From CAYLWW01 sp964387585 (lineage in GTDB: Bacteria > Pseudomonadota > Alphaproteobacteria > Rickettsiales > Midichloriaceae), in contig CAYLWW010000006.1 in the NCBI GenBank assembly GCA_964387585.1, positions 1 to 28,647 of the forward strand: 28,647 nucleotides of DNA. The letters run 5' to 3'. The position numbers were made by a program, and so were the translations under genes. Shown here one piece after another: positions 8,426-16,180 of the stretch (within the stretch, counting starts at the first letter, position 1; each line of letters begins with the position of its first letter). The notes under the pieces were generated by a model. That model saw nothing but the letters and a program-made list of their open reading frames with translations. It ran no database searches and was not told the DNA's origin.

Positions 8426-9160
8426 ATGCTGATCAATGATTATGGTATTGTATTATCCTTTAATAAACTTCAAGAAAGAAATGTGTTATTAAAATGCTTT
8501 CTAAAAGATCATGGCTTGATTAGCGGATATTATAAAATCGGAAGAAATATTAGTGATATACCTGTTATAGGAACTTTAGTATCGGTAATGTGGAAAACTA
8601 GGGTAATAGATCAATTAGGAGCATATAAGCAGTTAGAAAAAATTTCTGATGGTTTAATTATAGTTATTGGAAATAAGGATAAATTAAATATTTTAAGTTC
8701 TGTTATATCAATATTAATGATGGTATTAAAAGAAAAAGAGCCTCAAACTCTTTTGTGGTTAGACTTCTGTAGCTTTATGAAAAATTTAGAAGAAAGCAAC
8801 AATATAATAGAATGTTTAAAAGAATTAATTTTTATGGAAATTTCTATTCTTAAATATTCGGGATTTGGTTTAGATTTAAAGAGTTGTGTAGTTAGTAAAT
8901 CAAAAGAGGAGTTAGTGTATCTCTCGCCTAAATCAGGTAAGGCGGTATCTTTTAAAGTAGGTGAGGCATATCATGATAAGTTGTTTCCTTTACCAGCTTT
9001 TTTAGTGAAGCCAAATTTACCTATATTGGCAAAAAGTGATTTAGTTAATGCTTTTAATATAACTACGTTTTTTCTTAAAAAACATTTGATAAAACATCTA
9101 CCAATTACTCGCAACATATTGATTGATAGAATTAATTGTGATGAATTAATTTTCCATTAA
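8426..9160 (+). CDS. recO: DNA repair protein RecO
   Basis: 244 aa from the ATG at 8426, a usual RecO length. RecO works with RecR (and RecF) to load RecA on SSB-coated single-stranded DNA. The OB-fold start NDYGIVLSFNKLQERNVLL, the following FLKDHGLISGYYKIGR and the VSVMWKTRVIDQLGAYKQLE segment match the alphaproteobacterial pattern (D-G-I-V-L ... L-T-x-x-H-G ... W-x-x-R-x-x-x-x-L-G). A TTG at 8414 would add four residues (I-I-I between the starts), but the ATG gives the normal N-terminus. The C-terminal domain is divergent, with no zinc-type cysteine cluster. era, its common neighbour, is not here. Confidence 0.88.
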   Translation: MLINDYGIVLSFNKLQERNVLLKCFLKDHGLISGYYKIGRNISDIPVIGTLVSVMWKTRVIDQLGAYKQLEKISDGLIIVIGNKDKLNILSSVISILMMVLKEKEPQTLLWLDFCSFMKNLEESNNIIECLKELIFMEISILKYSGFGLDLKSCVVSKSKEELVYLSPKSGKAVSFKVGEAYHDKLFPLPAFLVKPNLPILAKSDLVNAFNITTFFLKKHLIKHLPITRNILIDRINCDELIFH

Positions 9161-9394
9161 GTAGAGTTATTAGATGAGATAAAAAAGCTATAACTTGTGC
9201 TTTGTCTTCATATCCGTAATTGGCAATATCTATGAATTAAATATTTCTATGTCGATTAGAATAATACTTTATCCATTTTAATGAAAAGCTGTTAGAAAAT
9301 AACAGTCACCAATCTTATTACTTCAAGCCACCTATAATAAACATATTGTGCTCCATTCTGATTTATATTTATTCTAACATGCTCGCTAAGCATC

Positions 9395-9940
9395 TTAATA
9401 TAAGTTTTTATAAATAACTTTAGTATTTAGCAGTGATTCTTCAGAAAGCATTTTGATATACTCTTTTAAAAATATTTTAGTTATTGGGTGTTGCCATTCC
9501 TGATATATCTCTTTTAAAGGTAGTAGCCAAAATGCTCTATTACCTAATTCTGAATGTGGTATAGCTAATTCTAGATTATGATTTGGCTTTAAGTTTATTA
9601 TTTGCTGTCCTTTATCACCAGCTAAAATTATATCTATATCTATTATTCTAGGAGACCATCTAGGAGCAGATAAATCTCTTCCCATTTCCTTTTCAATCAG
9701 CTTTACTCTATGAAGCAAATCATAAGCCTGTAAGGAGGAGTATCCACTTATAAGCAAATTTAAAAACGGTTTATCCCAAGAAGATTCAAATTGAGATGGA
9801 GGTAATAAAGCCTTTGATAGATAGACAGAAGATAGCTTTATATCTTTCTCAAAATAAGGATTTAACTTATTAATAGCTTGTTTTAAATTTAGAAGCTTAT
9901 TTCCTAGGTTAGTGCCTAATGCTAGAACATATTCTATCAA
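9395..9940 (-). CDS. folK: HPPK, folate biosynthesis pyrophosphokinase
   Basis: 181 aa. 2-amino-4-hydroxy-6-hydroxymethyldihydropteridine pyrophosphokinase transfers pyrophosphate from ATP to 6-hydroxymethyl-7,8-dihydropterin, the step before dihydropteroate synthase. Visible motifs are LALGTNLGNK (6-15), EMGR (85-88), the signature RWSPRIIDIDIIL (94-106) with the magnesium-binding Asp pair, and IPHSELGNRAFWLLPL (127-142). No ATG lies near the start; the TTG at 9940 puts I-E-Y-V-L-A-L-G at the expected distance, so I take TTG as initiator. folP and folB are not adjacent. Convergent with recO across a 234-bp gap that shows only weak hairpins (for instance CTGTTA/TAACAG at 9289-9305) and no gene. 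Confidence 0.92.
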   Translation of the reverse strand: MIEYVLALGTNLGNKLLNLKQAINKLNPYFEKDIKLSSVYLSKALLPPSQFESSWDKPFLNLLISGYSSLQAYDLLHRVKLIEKEMGRDLSAPRWSPRIIDIDIILAGDKGQQIINLKPNHNLELAIPHSELGNRAFWLLPLKEIYQEWQHPITKIFLKEYIKMLSEESLLNTKVIYKNLY

Positions 9941-9961
9941 AGTTAAACTGAAAGTATTAAA

Positions 9962-9999
9962 ATGTAATTTATTATTAAAATGATAATAATAAATTACAT
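9962..9999 (-). terminator. Long hairpin terminating the rpsO unit
   Basis: A perfect 15-bp stem (9962-9976 with 9985-9999, core GTAATTTATTATT) encloses an 8-nt loop 11 nt after the rpsO stop. On the minus strand it is followed by a T-rich stretch. It probably ends the glpX-truB-rpsO transcript and separates it from folK. Confidence 0.6.
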
Positions 10000-10010
10000 A
10001 ATAGATGTTA

Positions 10011-10280
10011 TTATTTTCTGAGACCTAACTTCTCTATAATAGAGAGGTAGCGATTAACGCTTATTGCTTTAACATATTCTAACAGTCTCTTTCTTTTATT
10101 CACCATCACTATTAGACCACGACGAGATTGAAAATCTTTTTTATTAATTTTCATATGCTCAGTTAAACTTTTAATTTCTGCTGTTAGTATGGCGCATTGA
10201 ACCTCAACAGAACCGGTATCAGTATCATTTTTACCGAAATTTTTTATTATATCTTTTTTTATTTCTTTACTAATCGACAT
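10011..10280 (-). CDS. rpsO: 30S ribosomal protein S15
   Basis: 89 aa, exactly the S15 length. S15 binds the central domain of 16S rRNA early in 30S assembly. The pattern FGKNDTDTGSVEVQCAILTA (15-34), LTEHMKINKKDFQSRRGL (38-55) and VNKRKRLLEY (60-69) is diagnostic. A strong Shine-Dalgarno sequence AAAGGAGT lies at 10286-10293, five bases before the ATG at 10280. It follows truB by 23 bp, the truB-rpsO order conserved in many bacteria. S15 mRNAs are often autoregulated through their leader, but no specific leader structure can be claimed in this short spacer. Confidence 0.98.
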   Translation of the reverse strand: MSISKEIKKDIIKNFGKNDTDTGSVEVQCAILTAEIKSLTEHMKINKKDFQSRRGLIVMVNKRKRLLEYVKAISVNRYLSIIEKLGLRK

Positions 10281-10303
10281 CTTAAACTCCTTTTTTTGTT
10301 GTT

Positions 10304-11269
10304 TTATAGGTTAAAAACTTTTTTAGGTATAATTACACCATTAGAATATCTGCATATAGCTATAAGCTTGTCATCAAAGAATGCTTTTACTATTTCTTGT
10401 TCGTTATTAACATCACAGTTATCAGTTAGTTGATCATCCAGAATAGTTATCGTTTGACCATGCTTTATTTTTTTAGCTTGATCCTCTGATACATGAAATA
10501 CTAAGATGTCGTCCAGTACAGCGTGTATAGGAATAAGCTTTGGAAATAAAGATTGAGCTAATGATTCTTTATTTTTTCTTATCTGCTTATAGTTTTCAAT
10601 ATATTGATCAGGTTGAGGGTTACACTTAAAGTTAATTAACAACTCTTCTATATAATCTATTGTTATAGCATCGGCAACTAAAAATTTACCTATCTTCATT
10701 CTTCTTAGTGAAGAAACATAAGCTAACGTATTGAGTCTATATGCTAAGTCTCTAGCTAAAGCCCTAACATAAAAACCTTTGCCACATTCTAAATAAAAAG
10801 AGCTATTACCATTTATTAACTCAAGTTTGTTGCATAATACTGGCCTACTACTTAGCTCAAAATCTTTATTCTCCCTAGCTAATTTATATGATCGATTACC
10901 TTGAACTTTAATAGCAGAATATTTTGGTGGTTTTTGACTAATTTCACCAAGAAATTCAGGAATCGCTTCTATTATTTCATTTTGAGTAGGAATATTGAAA
11001 CACTTGTCAGTAGTATTACCACAAATATCTAAAGTATCTTTTTCTTCTCCCCAAGTCACTGTAAAGTTATAAGCTTTTTCTCCTACAACAGCATACTCAA
11101 TAAGTTTAGTAGCTTCACCTATAGCCACTAACAACAATCCAGAAGCAAAAGGATCTAGCGTTCCAGCATGACCTACTTTCAATGGTTTAAATATGGATTT
11201 TAAAACCTGAATAGCAGCAGCTGAACTAACTCCTACTTGCTTATCTAATAATAACCAACCGTGATACAA
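10304..11269 (-). CDS. truB: tRNA pseudouridine(55) synthase TruB
   Basis: 321 aa. It converts U55 in the T loop of tRNAs to pseudouridine. The catalytic motif GHAGTLDPFASGLL (33-46) has Asp39 as nucleophile; GWLLLDKQVGVSS near the start and KPPKYSAIKVQGNRSYKLAR in the middle are further TruB signatures, and YVRALARDL lies in the catalytic fold. The TTG at 11269 has an AAGG eight bases upstream, and no ATG precedes it in frame, so TTG is the start. Downstream is rpsO (23 bp), upstream a membrane protein gene (40 bp), which suggests one operon. Confidence 0.95.
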   Translation of the reverse strand: MYHGWLLLDKQVGVSSAAAIQVLKSIFKPLKVGHAGTLDPFASGLLLVAIGEATKLIEYAVVGEKAYNFTVTWGEEKDTLDICGNTTDKCFNIPTQNEIIEAIPEFLGEISQKPPKYSAIKVQGNRSYKLARENKDFELSSRPVLCNKLELINGNSSFYLECGKGFYVRALARDLAYRLNTLAYVSSLRRMKIGKFLVADAITIDYIEELLINFKCNPQPDQYIENYKQIRKNKESLAQSLFPKLIPIHAVLDDILVFHVSEDQAKKIKHGQTITILDDQLTDNCDVNNEQEIVKAFFDDKLIAICRYSNGVIIPKKVFNL

Positions 11270-11309
11270 ATTTTTAACCTTAGTAGTAATAATATATGCT
11301 AAAAAATAA

Positions 11310-12932
11310 TTAATTGATCTCTATAATTTTATTTTTCCTAATATATACATTCCCGTAATTACCACTAAATACAAGTTGCCAATTAGAAAAATAATTACTC
11401 ACAGATGTTCGTTTTAAATCACCTTTGGGTATGATTGCCCCATCAAAATAGTATTTATCTAACACATAGTTCCATTTTTCATTATCATCGTAAAGATAAT
11501 ATAAGTAATCCTTTATTGTGTCTTCAGTAAATACAGTTCCTGCTCTTCCATCAATAAAATGTTGGAATTTACCCTGACCTAAAAAAATTAAGCTTCCTCC
11601 TATATTGTAATGATTAAAAAATTTGTAACCTGAAAAATTATTTTTTATGAAATTTATTTCAGCTAAAGGTGCGTTATCTAAACCTATATGAATAGGAGCG
11701 AATAGTATAACAATAGGTAAAATTATTAAAGATATAATATTAGCTTTGTACAATTCAGAAGTAAATCGTAGTGGATATAAAGCATGAGGTAATACTGAGT
11801 CTATGACGGCTGCTATGGTTCTACTACCAAGTACAGCTAGCATAGAAAAATTTCGTATAGATAGCATGCTAAAAAAAAGCCAAATAATAGATGATAACCA
11901 TTCGTATATATCAATCTTTAACTGTAAATAATGCCTTCTGTAGGCTAAAGCAGATAATAATATAATAATAATAAATATAGTGCTGCCATAACTATAGGAA
12001 AAAACAAAAGGCTGCCATTCCATTATATTATTAAATAAAGCGCTATAAAAAGTACGTAAAACTCCTATGTAAATTTTATAACCTATAGGATTAATAAAAC
12101 ATACTAAAAAGCAGCTTAACCCTAAGGTAATATATTGTAATAAAATTATTCGTTCTTTTTTATAAATGGCTTGAGCAATAAAAGGTAATAAAATAAAGTA
12201 AAATACTATAAAACCTCCATGGAGGTTAGCCCATAAAATAGTGATTAAGCTACATTTTAAAACTAAATTAACAAACCTATTTTGTAAATAATTTGTATTT
12301 TTACAATCTTTATGATATTTACCAATCCATCTATATACTATAAAGGCAATGAAAAAAGATGCCAGGTGGGGCCTAGCACTATAAACATTAAGAAGTAATA
12401 GCGATATCAAGGAGGTAGTTAAGGCTATACTATCAACTCTAATAACTTCTTGATTACTCGAATTAGATAAAGAATAATTTTCATCATTCTTTATAAACTG
12501 AATCAACTTATTCCATAGCTTTTTCAGTCTAAATTGCTCTAGTTTTTTACTAGTAGGTAATATTTTTATATTAAACCTTTGACGCAAATCAAAATGGATG
12601 AAGGATATAGATAAACCAAAAGTTAATGAAGTAATGGTACGTAATCCGTTTAAACCAAAGAAATCATAAATATAGCTGATTATAATATCCCATAGCCATG
12701 ATAAATTATACCATTGCTGGATATGACCAGCATATGACCAACTATCATATATAGGGATATTTTTTAGCTCTCTGATTAAATGGCCTGAACTAATATGCCA
12801 TGCTATATCGCCATCGGCAAATATGCTTAAACCTTTTAATTGATAAAATATAGTAGCTAAACTAAAAATTAATATCTCAGGTAAACTTAGATAAGATAAG
12901 ATTTGCTGTTTTCTGATAGAAAATAAATACAT
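11310..12932 (-). CDS. GT-C-like integral membrane protein (possible glycosyltransferase)
   Basis: 540 aa from the ATG at 12932; a TTG two codons upstream is possible. About ten hydrophobic segments follow a motif FADGDIAWHISSGHLI (40-55). The first extracytoplasmic loop has acidic residues D42 and D44 and the later YDSWSYAG...WYNLSWLWDI, a layout found in uncharacterised GT-C superfamily proteins that use polyprenyl-linked sugars. The soluble C-terminus NHYNIGGSLI...HFIDGRAGTVF...DGAIIPKG also matches that group (N-x-x-x-G-G ... F-I-D-G-R-A). An inserted polar loop around 125-165 is rich in Lys and Asn. Substrate and acceptor are unknown. It sits between glpX (29 bp) and truB (40 bp) on the same strand, probably co-transcribed. 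Confidence 0.7.
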   Translation of the reverse strand: MYLFSIRKQQILSYLSLPEILIFSLATIFYQLKGLSIFADGDIAWHISSGHLIRELKNIPIYDSWSYAGHIQQWYNLSWLWDIIISYIYDFFGLNGLRTITSLTFGLSISFIHFDLRQRFNIKILPTSKKLEQFRLKKLWNKLIQFIKNDENYSLSNSSNQEVIRVDSIALTTSLISLLLLNVYSARPHLASFFIAFIVYRWIGKYHKDCKNTNYLQNRFVNLVLKCSLITILWANLHGGFIVFYFILLPFIAQAIYKKERIILLQYITLGLSCFLVCFINPIGYKIYIGVLRTFYSALFNNIMEWQPFVFSYSYGSTIFIIIILLSALAYRRHYLQLKIDIYEWLSSIIWLFFSMLSIRNFSMLAVLGSRTIAAVIDSVLPHALYPLRFTSELYKANIISLIILPIVILFAPIHIGLDNAPLAEINFIKNNFSGYKFFNHYNIGGSLIFLGQGKFQHFIDGRAGTVFTEDTIKDYLYYLYDDNEKWNYVLDKYYFDGAIIPKGDLKRTSVSNYFSNWQLVFSGNYGNVYIRKNKIIEIN

Positions 12933-12961
12933 ATTCAAATATATCGTAAATAAGGTTTTGC

Positions 12962-13909
12962 CTAAATATTTTTAGTTGTTATTTTGCGTAAAGTTTTTGT
13001 ACGATTATCTATGAGTATTGAATTAGTAATAAAAGAATTACTGATATTGTTATACTTCACACCTTCCAATAAAAAACCATCTGTTACTCCAGTTGCAACG
13101 AAAACTAATTTATCTCCCTGAGCTAAGTCATCTATGTTGTATTTACGGTCTAAATTCAATATTCCCATATTAAATGCTCTTTGTTTACTATGTTCATCAT
13201 CAAATAATAATCTACCTTGTATTTGACCACCTAATAATTTCATCCCAGCGGCAGCTATAACACCCTCAGGCGCTCCTCCTGTTCCAATATACATATCAAC
13301 ATCATAAGGAGGTAAGCAAGTAGCAATAACCCCTAATACATCACCATCTCCAATCAATTTAATCTTAGCACCAGTAGCTCTAATTTCTTCTATTAGCTTT
13401 GAATGTCTTTCTCTTTTTAAGATAGTTACACAAATATCAGATGCAGAACATTTTTTTGCTTTAGCCAGATTCATAATATTTTCTCGCACTGGGACATCTA
13501 AATCTACAATATTTTCAGGTAAACCTTGGCCTACAGCAATTTTTTGCATATAAACATCGGGAGCATTTAAAAATCCACCTTTATCAGTAGCAGCTAGTAC
13601 TGTAATTGAATTGGGTAAAGAATTAGCACAAAGAGAAGTGCCCTCTAAAGGATCAACTGCTAAATCGATCATTTCCCTTTCTTTTAAGTCATTTTCTTGA
13701 GATCCTAAACGCTCACCAATAAAAAGCATCGGGGCTTTATCCCTTTCTCCCTCTCCAATTGCTATTTGAGCGTCAATATGAAGCTTATTTAAAGCGTTTC
13801 GCATAGCCAAAACTGCTGCATTATCAGCACTATTTTGATTGCCGCGGCCAATCCAAGGGTAGCAAGCTATAGCTGCTTTTTCTGTAACACTTAATAAATC
13901 CCAAAGCAT
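12962..13909 (-). CDS. glpX: Fructose-1,6-bisphosphatase class II
   Basis: 315 aa, normal for GlpX. It hydrolyses fructose 1,6-bisphosphate to fructose 6-phosphate, the committed gluconeogenic step, using metal ions. Visible motifs are YPWIGRGNQNSADNAAV (17-33), IGEGERDKAPML (51-62), VDPLEGT (85-91) and the later GTGGAPEGVIAAAGMKLLGG. The usual GRGDK is GRGNQ here, a change beside the active-site region worth noting. Its presence suggests that the cell makes hexose phosphates for its envelope from C3 or C4 precursors; I see no other enzyme of that path in the window. ATG at 13909; 163 bp downstream of flgC. Confidence 0.94.
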   Translation of the reverse strand: MLWDLLSVTEKAAIACYPWIGRGNQNSADNAAVLAMRNALNKLHIDAQIAIGEGERDKAPMLFIGERLGSQENDLKEREMIDLAVDPLEGTSLCANSLPNSITVLAATDKGGFLNAPDVYMQKIAVGQGLPENIVDLDVPVRENIMNLAKAKKCSASDICVTILKRERHSKLIEEIRATGAKIKLIGDGDVLGVIATCLPPYDVDMYIGTGGAPEGVIAAAGMKLLGGQIQGRLLFDDEHSKQRAFNMGILNLDRKYNIDDLAQGDKLVFVATGVTDGFLLEGVKYNNISNSFITNSILIDNRTKTLRKITTKNI

Positions 13910-13967
13910 TTTATATTCAACCTTTATAAATTACATAAATCAATACTATACACTTTTAGAAATATAC

Positions 13968-14072
13968 CTCTGAGACTTCAACATTTGTGGATTTGCTGGC
14001 GCTCACCTATTAATATAGGCTTTCCAAGCTATTTGCTCATTTTAACTGTTTCATTCTCCTTGGTATATAACT
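13968..14072 (-). repeat. Candidate dispersed intergenic repeat, copy B (3' of flgC)
   Basis: Starts directly after the flgC stop with TATATACCAAGGAGA, then CCTATATTAATAG and GTTGAAGTCTCAGAG, read on the minus strand. It shares these blocks in order with 473-564, which follows ftsH. The spacers differ in length, so this is a degenerate pair at best. Confidence 0.4.
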
Positions 14073-14597
14073 TCACTTCAATAAATCAAGAACTCTAGAT
14101 TGATTAGCTTTAGCAAGCTCAAATGCATTCACATTAGCTTCAAATGATCTTTGCGCTTCCTTAGCATCAATAGTTTCAACAACTACATTGATATTAGGAT
14201 ACTTAACATATCCTTTCTCATCAGCTGCTGGATGATTAGGTTGATATTTCATTATAAAATCCGAGTAATCATGAGATATTTTATCCACTTTTATAACTTC
14301 TGCCTCCTTAGAGTTATCGTATTCATTTTTAAAAAATATAATCTTACGACGATAAGGGTCTCCATCAGGAGCAGTAGCAGAGACATCAGCGTTAGCAATA
14401 TTTTGGGAAATTACTTTTAATCTTTCTGATTGAGCTTGCATACCAGACGCTGATATCCTGGCAGAAGCTATTAAACTATCACCATTATCAGCATTGGCTA
14501 AATTATTGAAAAGAACTTTAACTATAATATAAAATATACCTATAGTTATTAATATCACATTGAATTTTTGATTATGTATAATTTTAGCTAATGACAT
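14073..14597 (-). CDS. flgC: Flagellar proximal rod protein FlgC with an N-terminal signal peptide
   Basis: 174 aa against about 135-140 in typical FlgC. The FlgC core begins near residue 41: ISASGMQAQSERLKVISQNI (48-67), ANADVSATAPDGDPYRRK, and the C-terminal helix NAFELAKANQSRVLDLLK. Ahead of it are 36-40 extra residues: a basic start (MSLAKIIHNQK), a hydrophobic stretch FNVILITIGIFYIIVKVLF (12-30) and the AxA-type site ANA|DNG (34-36). No ATG, GTG or TTG lies in frame between this leader and the core, so it is not an artefact of a start chosen too far upstream. FlgC normally leaves by the flagellar type III apparatus without cleavage; here Sec export to the periplasm is inferred. flgB is 20 bp upstream; fliE, the usual next gene, is absent. 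Confidence 0.92.
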   Translation of the reverse strand: MSLAKIIHNQKFNVILITIGIFYIIVKVLFNNLANADNGDSLIASARISASGMQAQSERLKVISQNIANADVSATAPDGDPYRRKIIFFKNEYDNSKEAEVIKVDKISHDYSDFIMKYQPNHPAADEKGYVKYPNINVVVETIDAKEAQRSFEANVNAFELAKANQSRVLDLLK

Positions 14598-14617
14598 CTT
14601 TGTTTAATTATATAAAA

Positions 14618-15067
14618 TTATTTGCCAGCAATAGCTAACCTAAGCATACCACGAGTTTTGCTGTATAAGTTAGCAATCTCTTGCATCTTTAATGTATTTT
14701 CATTTTTATTTAGTAATTCTTGTTCTAAATTAACGCCGTTTTTATTAGGCTTTAGCTCTTCAACATTTGATTTTACTAGTTCATATTTTTGAATGGGATT
14801 GGTTTCTATATGCATAGAGTTAGTTGTAGTTAAGCCTATATCATGTATCGTTTCTATGTTTTCTCTAGGTTTTTCAATATCGCTAGGTAAATAACCAGGT
14901 GTATCGATATTAGCAATATTCTTTGAAATTACTGCATCACGGGCAGCAAGATAATCCATATAGCCAGATAATTGGGATAATCCGTTTTCTGCATAAACTT
15001 TGTTATTATAAAAAAAACAACCATAAACTAAGTAAAATACAAAACTAAATGCTAGCAATAATTTCAT
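14618..15067 (-). CDS. flgB: Flagellar proximal rod protein FlgB with an N-terminal signal peptide
   Basis: 149 aa. The core is FlgB: YLAARDAVISKNIANIDTPG (39-58, the rod signature N-I-A-N-x-x-T-P-G-Y) and the C-terminal NLEQELLNKNENTLKMQEIA helix ending MLRLAIAGK. Residues 1-26 form a convincing Sec signal peptide: MKLLL, a hydrophobic core to residue 19, and VYA|ENG with small residues at -1 and acceptable -3. A lipobox reading (VYGC at 14-17) is possible but has Tyr at -2, which is unusual. FlgB proteins normally lack such a leader and use the flagellar type III exporter. The next ATG (Met36) would cut into the core. Followed by flgC after 20 bp; dsbB upstream is 82 bp away. Confidence 0.92.
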   Translation of the reverse strand: MKLLLAFSFVFYLVYGCFFYNNKVYAENGLSQLSGYMDYLAARDAVISKNIANIDTPGYLPSDIEKPRENIETIHDIGLTTTNSMHIETNPIQKYELVKSNVEELKPNKNGVNLEQELLNKNENTLKMQEIANLYSKTRGMLRLAIAGK

Positions 15068-15103
15068 TTTCTTTAAATTAACCTTAACCAGGATTATTAT
15101 TAA

Positions 15104-15125
15104 TTACCAATATCAAATATGGTAA
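15104..15125 (-). terminator. Weak hairpin after dsbB
   Basis: TTACC-ATAT with one bulged A pairs with ATATGGTAA (9 bp, 3-nt loop) in the 82-bp gap between the dsbB stop and the flgB start. The following bases are AT-rich but not a T-run. It may be a terminator or part of the flgB leader. Confidence 0.3.
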
Positions 15126-15149
15126 ATAACCATGAAATATTTTTTACAA

Positions 15150-15722
15150 TCAAGCAACAAAAAATTTTATGTTTTTCTTAATTTTAAAAGTAAAAGCTAA
15201 TGCTAAAATTAATAATGCTAATGAATATAACATATTCAAACCAGATAATGTTAATCCATAAAATTCGAATTGAGAAATATTACAGGGAACTAATTCAGAT
15301 TTACTGATACTAGTTATAAAATCTTCTAAGGATAAAGCATCTTTTAAGTTAGTAACACAAGTGCTAGAATAATTCCACCACCCTTGTTCTACTCCAAAAT
15401 GAAATAATGATAGAAAAAAACTTATACTAAAAAGTAACAGAGAAAATATTAGAAATTGTATTCTCCAATATGTTAGTACTTTTTTGCTTAGATCAATTTT
15501 GATAATTGGTCTAACTTCTATTATAAAAGATGATAGAAAATATAATGAAAGAAAGAAATATAAGTAACGCTGGTATAAGCAAAGTTTACAAGGATATAAC
15601 TCCAACGAATACTGTATATAATATGACAAAGCTATAGGGAAAAAGCTTGCTATTAAAAAAACGAAAGAAGATAAAGCAAAATAGTTAGTTACTTTATCTT
15701 CTATTAGATTCGTTTTAGGCAT
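15150..15722 (-). CDS. dsbB: DsbB-like disulfide bond formation protein
   Basis: 190 aa, four hydrophobic segments. DsbB reoxidises periplasmic DsbA and passes electrons to quinone. The first periplasmic loop has the DsbB signature YPCKLCLYQR (43-52, Cys45/Cys48) directly before the second membrane segment. The second periplasmic loop has Cys122 and Cys147, the pair that exchanges with DsbA. Rickettsial DsbB proteins are of similar size. The inserted loop between Cys122 and Cys147 (TNLKDALSLEDFITSISKSE) is the longer type found in alphaproteobacteria. ATG 15722, 46 bp after rpmB on the same strand. Confidence 0.9.
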   Translation of the reverse strand: MPKTNLIEDKVTNYFALSSFVFLIASFFPIALSYYIQYSLELYPCKLCLYQRYLYFFLSLYFLSSFIIEVRPIIKIDLSKKVLTYWRIQFLIFSLLLFSISFFLSLFHFGVEQGWWNYSSTCVTNLKDALSLEDFITSISKSELVPCNISQFEFYGLTLSGLNMLYSLALLILALAFTFKIKKNIKFFVA

Positions 15723-15768
15723 AACTTATTTGGGCAGAGCTCGCATAATATCAAAATTAGATAAAAAT

Positions 15769-16071
15769 TTAACTAATATCTTTACTAGACTGTAACAAGG
15801 CTCTACCTATTTTTCTCTTCAAAGCTCTAGCTTCAGAAGTTAAATGTGATGAAGATAAAGACATAAGATAATCATCAATACCCATGTTGTGATCTATAGT
15901 TCTCATTCCTTGAGTCGACAAACGAACACGAACGGATCTTCCTAAAGCTTCGCTCAATAACGAAAAGCTCTTCATATTAGGTAAAAAACGCCTTCTGGTT
16001 TTACGATTGGAGTGAGAAACATTATTACCGGATAAAACTCCTTTTTTAGTAATAAAACATTTTCTAGCCAT
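15769..16071 (-). CDS. rpmB: 50S ribosomal protein L28
   Basis: 100 aa from the ATG at 16071, which yields the family start MARKCFITKKGVLSGNNVSH. A TTG nine codons upstream extends the frame but gives a non-family N-terminus. L28 binds 23S rRNA in the large subunit. HSNRKTRRRFLPNMKSFSLL (19-38) is the core motif. The C-terminal third (TIDHNMGIDDYLMSL and a basic tail) has the longer form seen in alphaproteobacteria. rpmE, its frequent partner, is not adjacent. Confidence 0.96.
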   Translation of the reverse strand: MARKCFITKKGVLSGNNVSHSNRKTRRRFLPNMKSFSLLSEALGRSVRVRLSTQGMRTIDHNMGIDDYLMSLSSSHLTSEARALKRKIGRALLQSSKDIS

Positions 16072-16138
16072 GCTTTTACTTAAATAAAATAATTTCAATA
16101 AAGGATATCATCATAACATAAGTTATTCAATATGACAA

Positions 16139-16167
16139 GTAGCTTAATTCTAAGATAATTAAGCTAC
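16139..16167 (-). terminator. Hairpin downstream of the 541-aa gene
   Basis: A perfect 11-bp inverted repeat GTAGCTTAATT / AATTAAGCTAC with a 7-nt loop lies 13 nt beyond the stop of the 541-aa gene and 67 bp before rpmB. It is followed on the minus strand by only scattered T, so it is a moderate terminator candidate separating the accessory block from rpmB. Confidence 0.55.
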
Positions 16168-16180
16168 AACATAAAAAATT

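Noticed and set aside
9161..9394. Possible small RNA or gene between recO and folK.
   Set aside because: Only short weak stems (5-6 bp) and no T-tract or open frame; nothing to support a call.
14073..14597. That the FlgC leader comes from calling the start too far upstream.
   Set aside because: No ATG, GTG or TTG lies in frame between the leader and the FlgC core, and the leader has all parts of a signal peptide.
16072..16098. N-terminal extension of L28 from a TTG start.
   Set aside because: L28 proteins start MARKC-like; the ATG at 16071 gives that start and the upstream nine residues match nothing.
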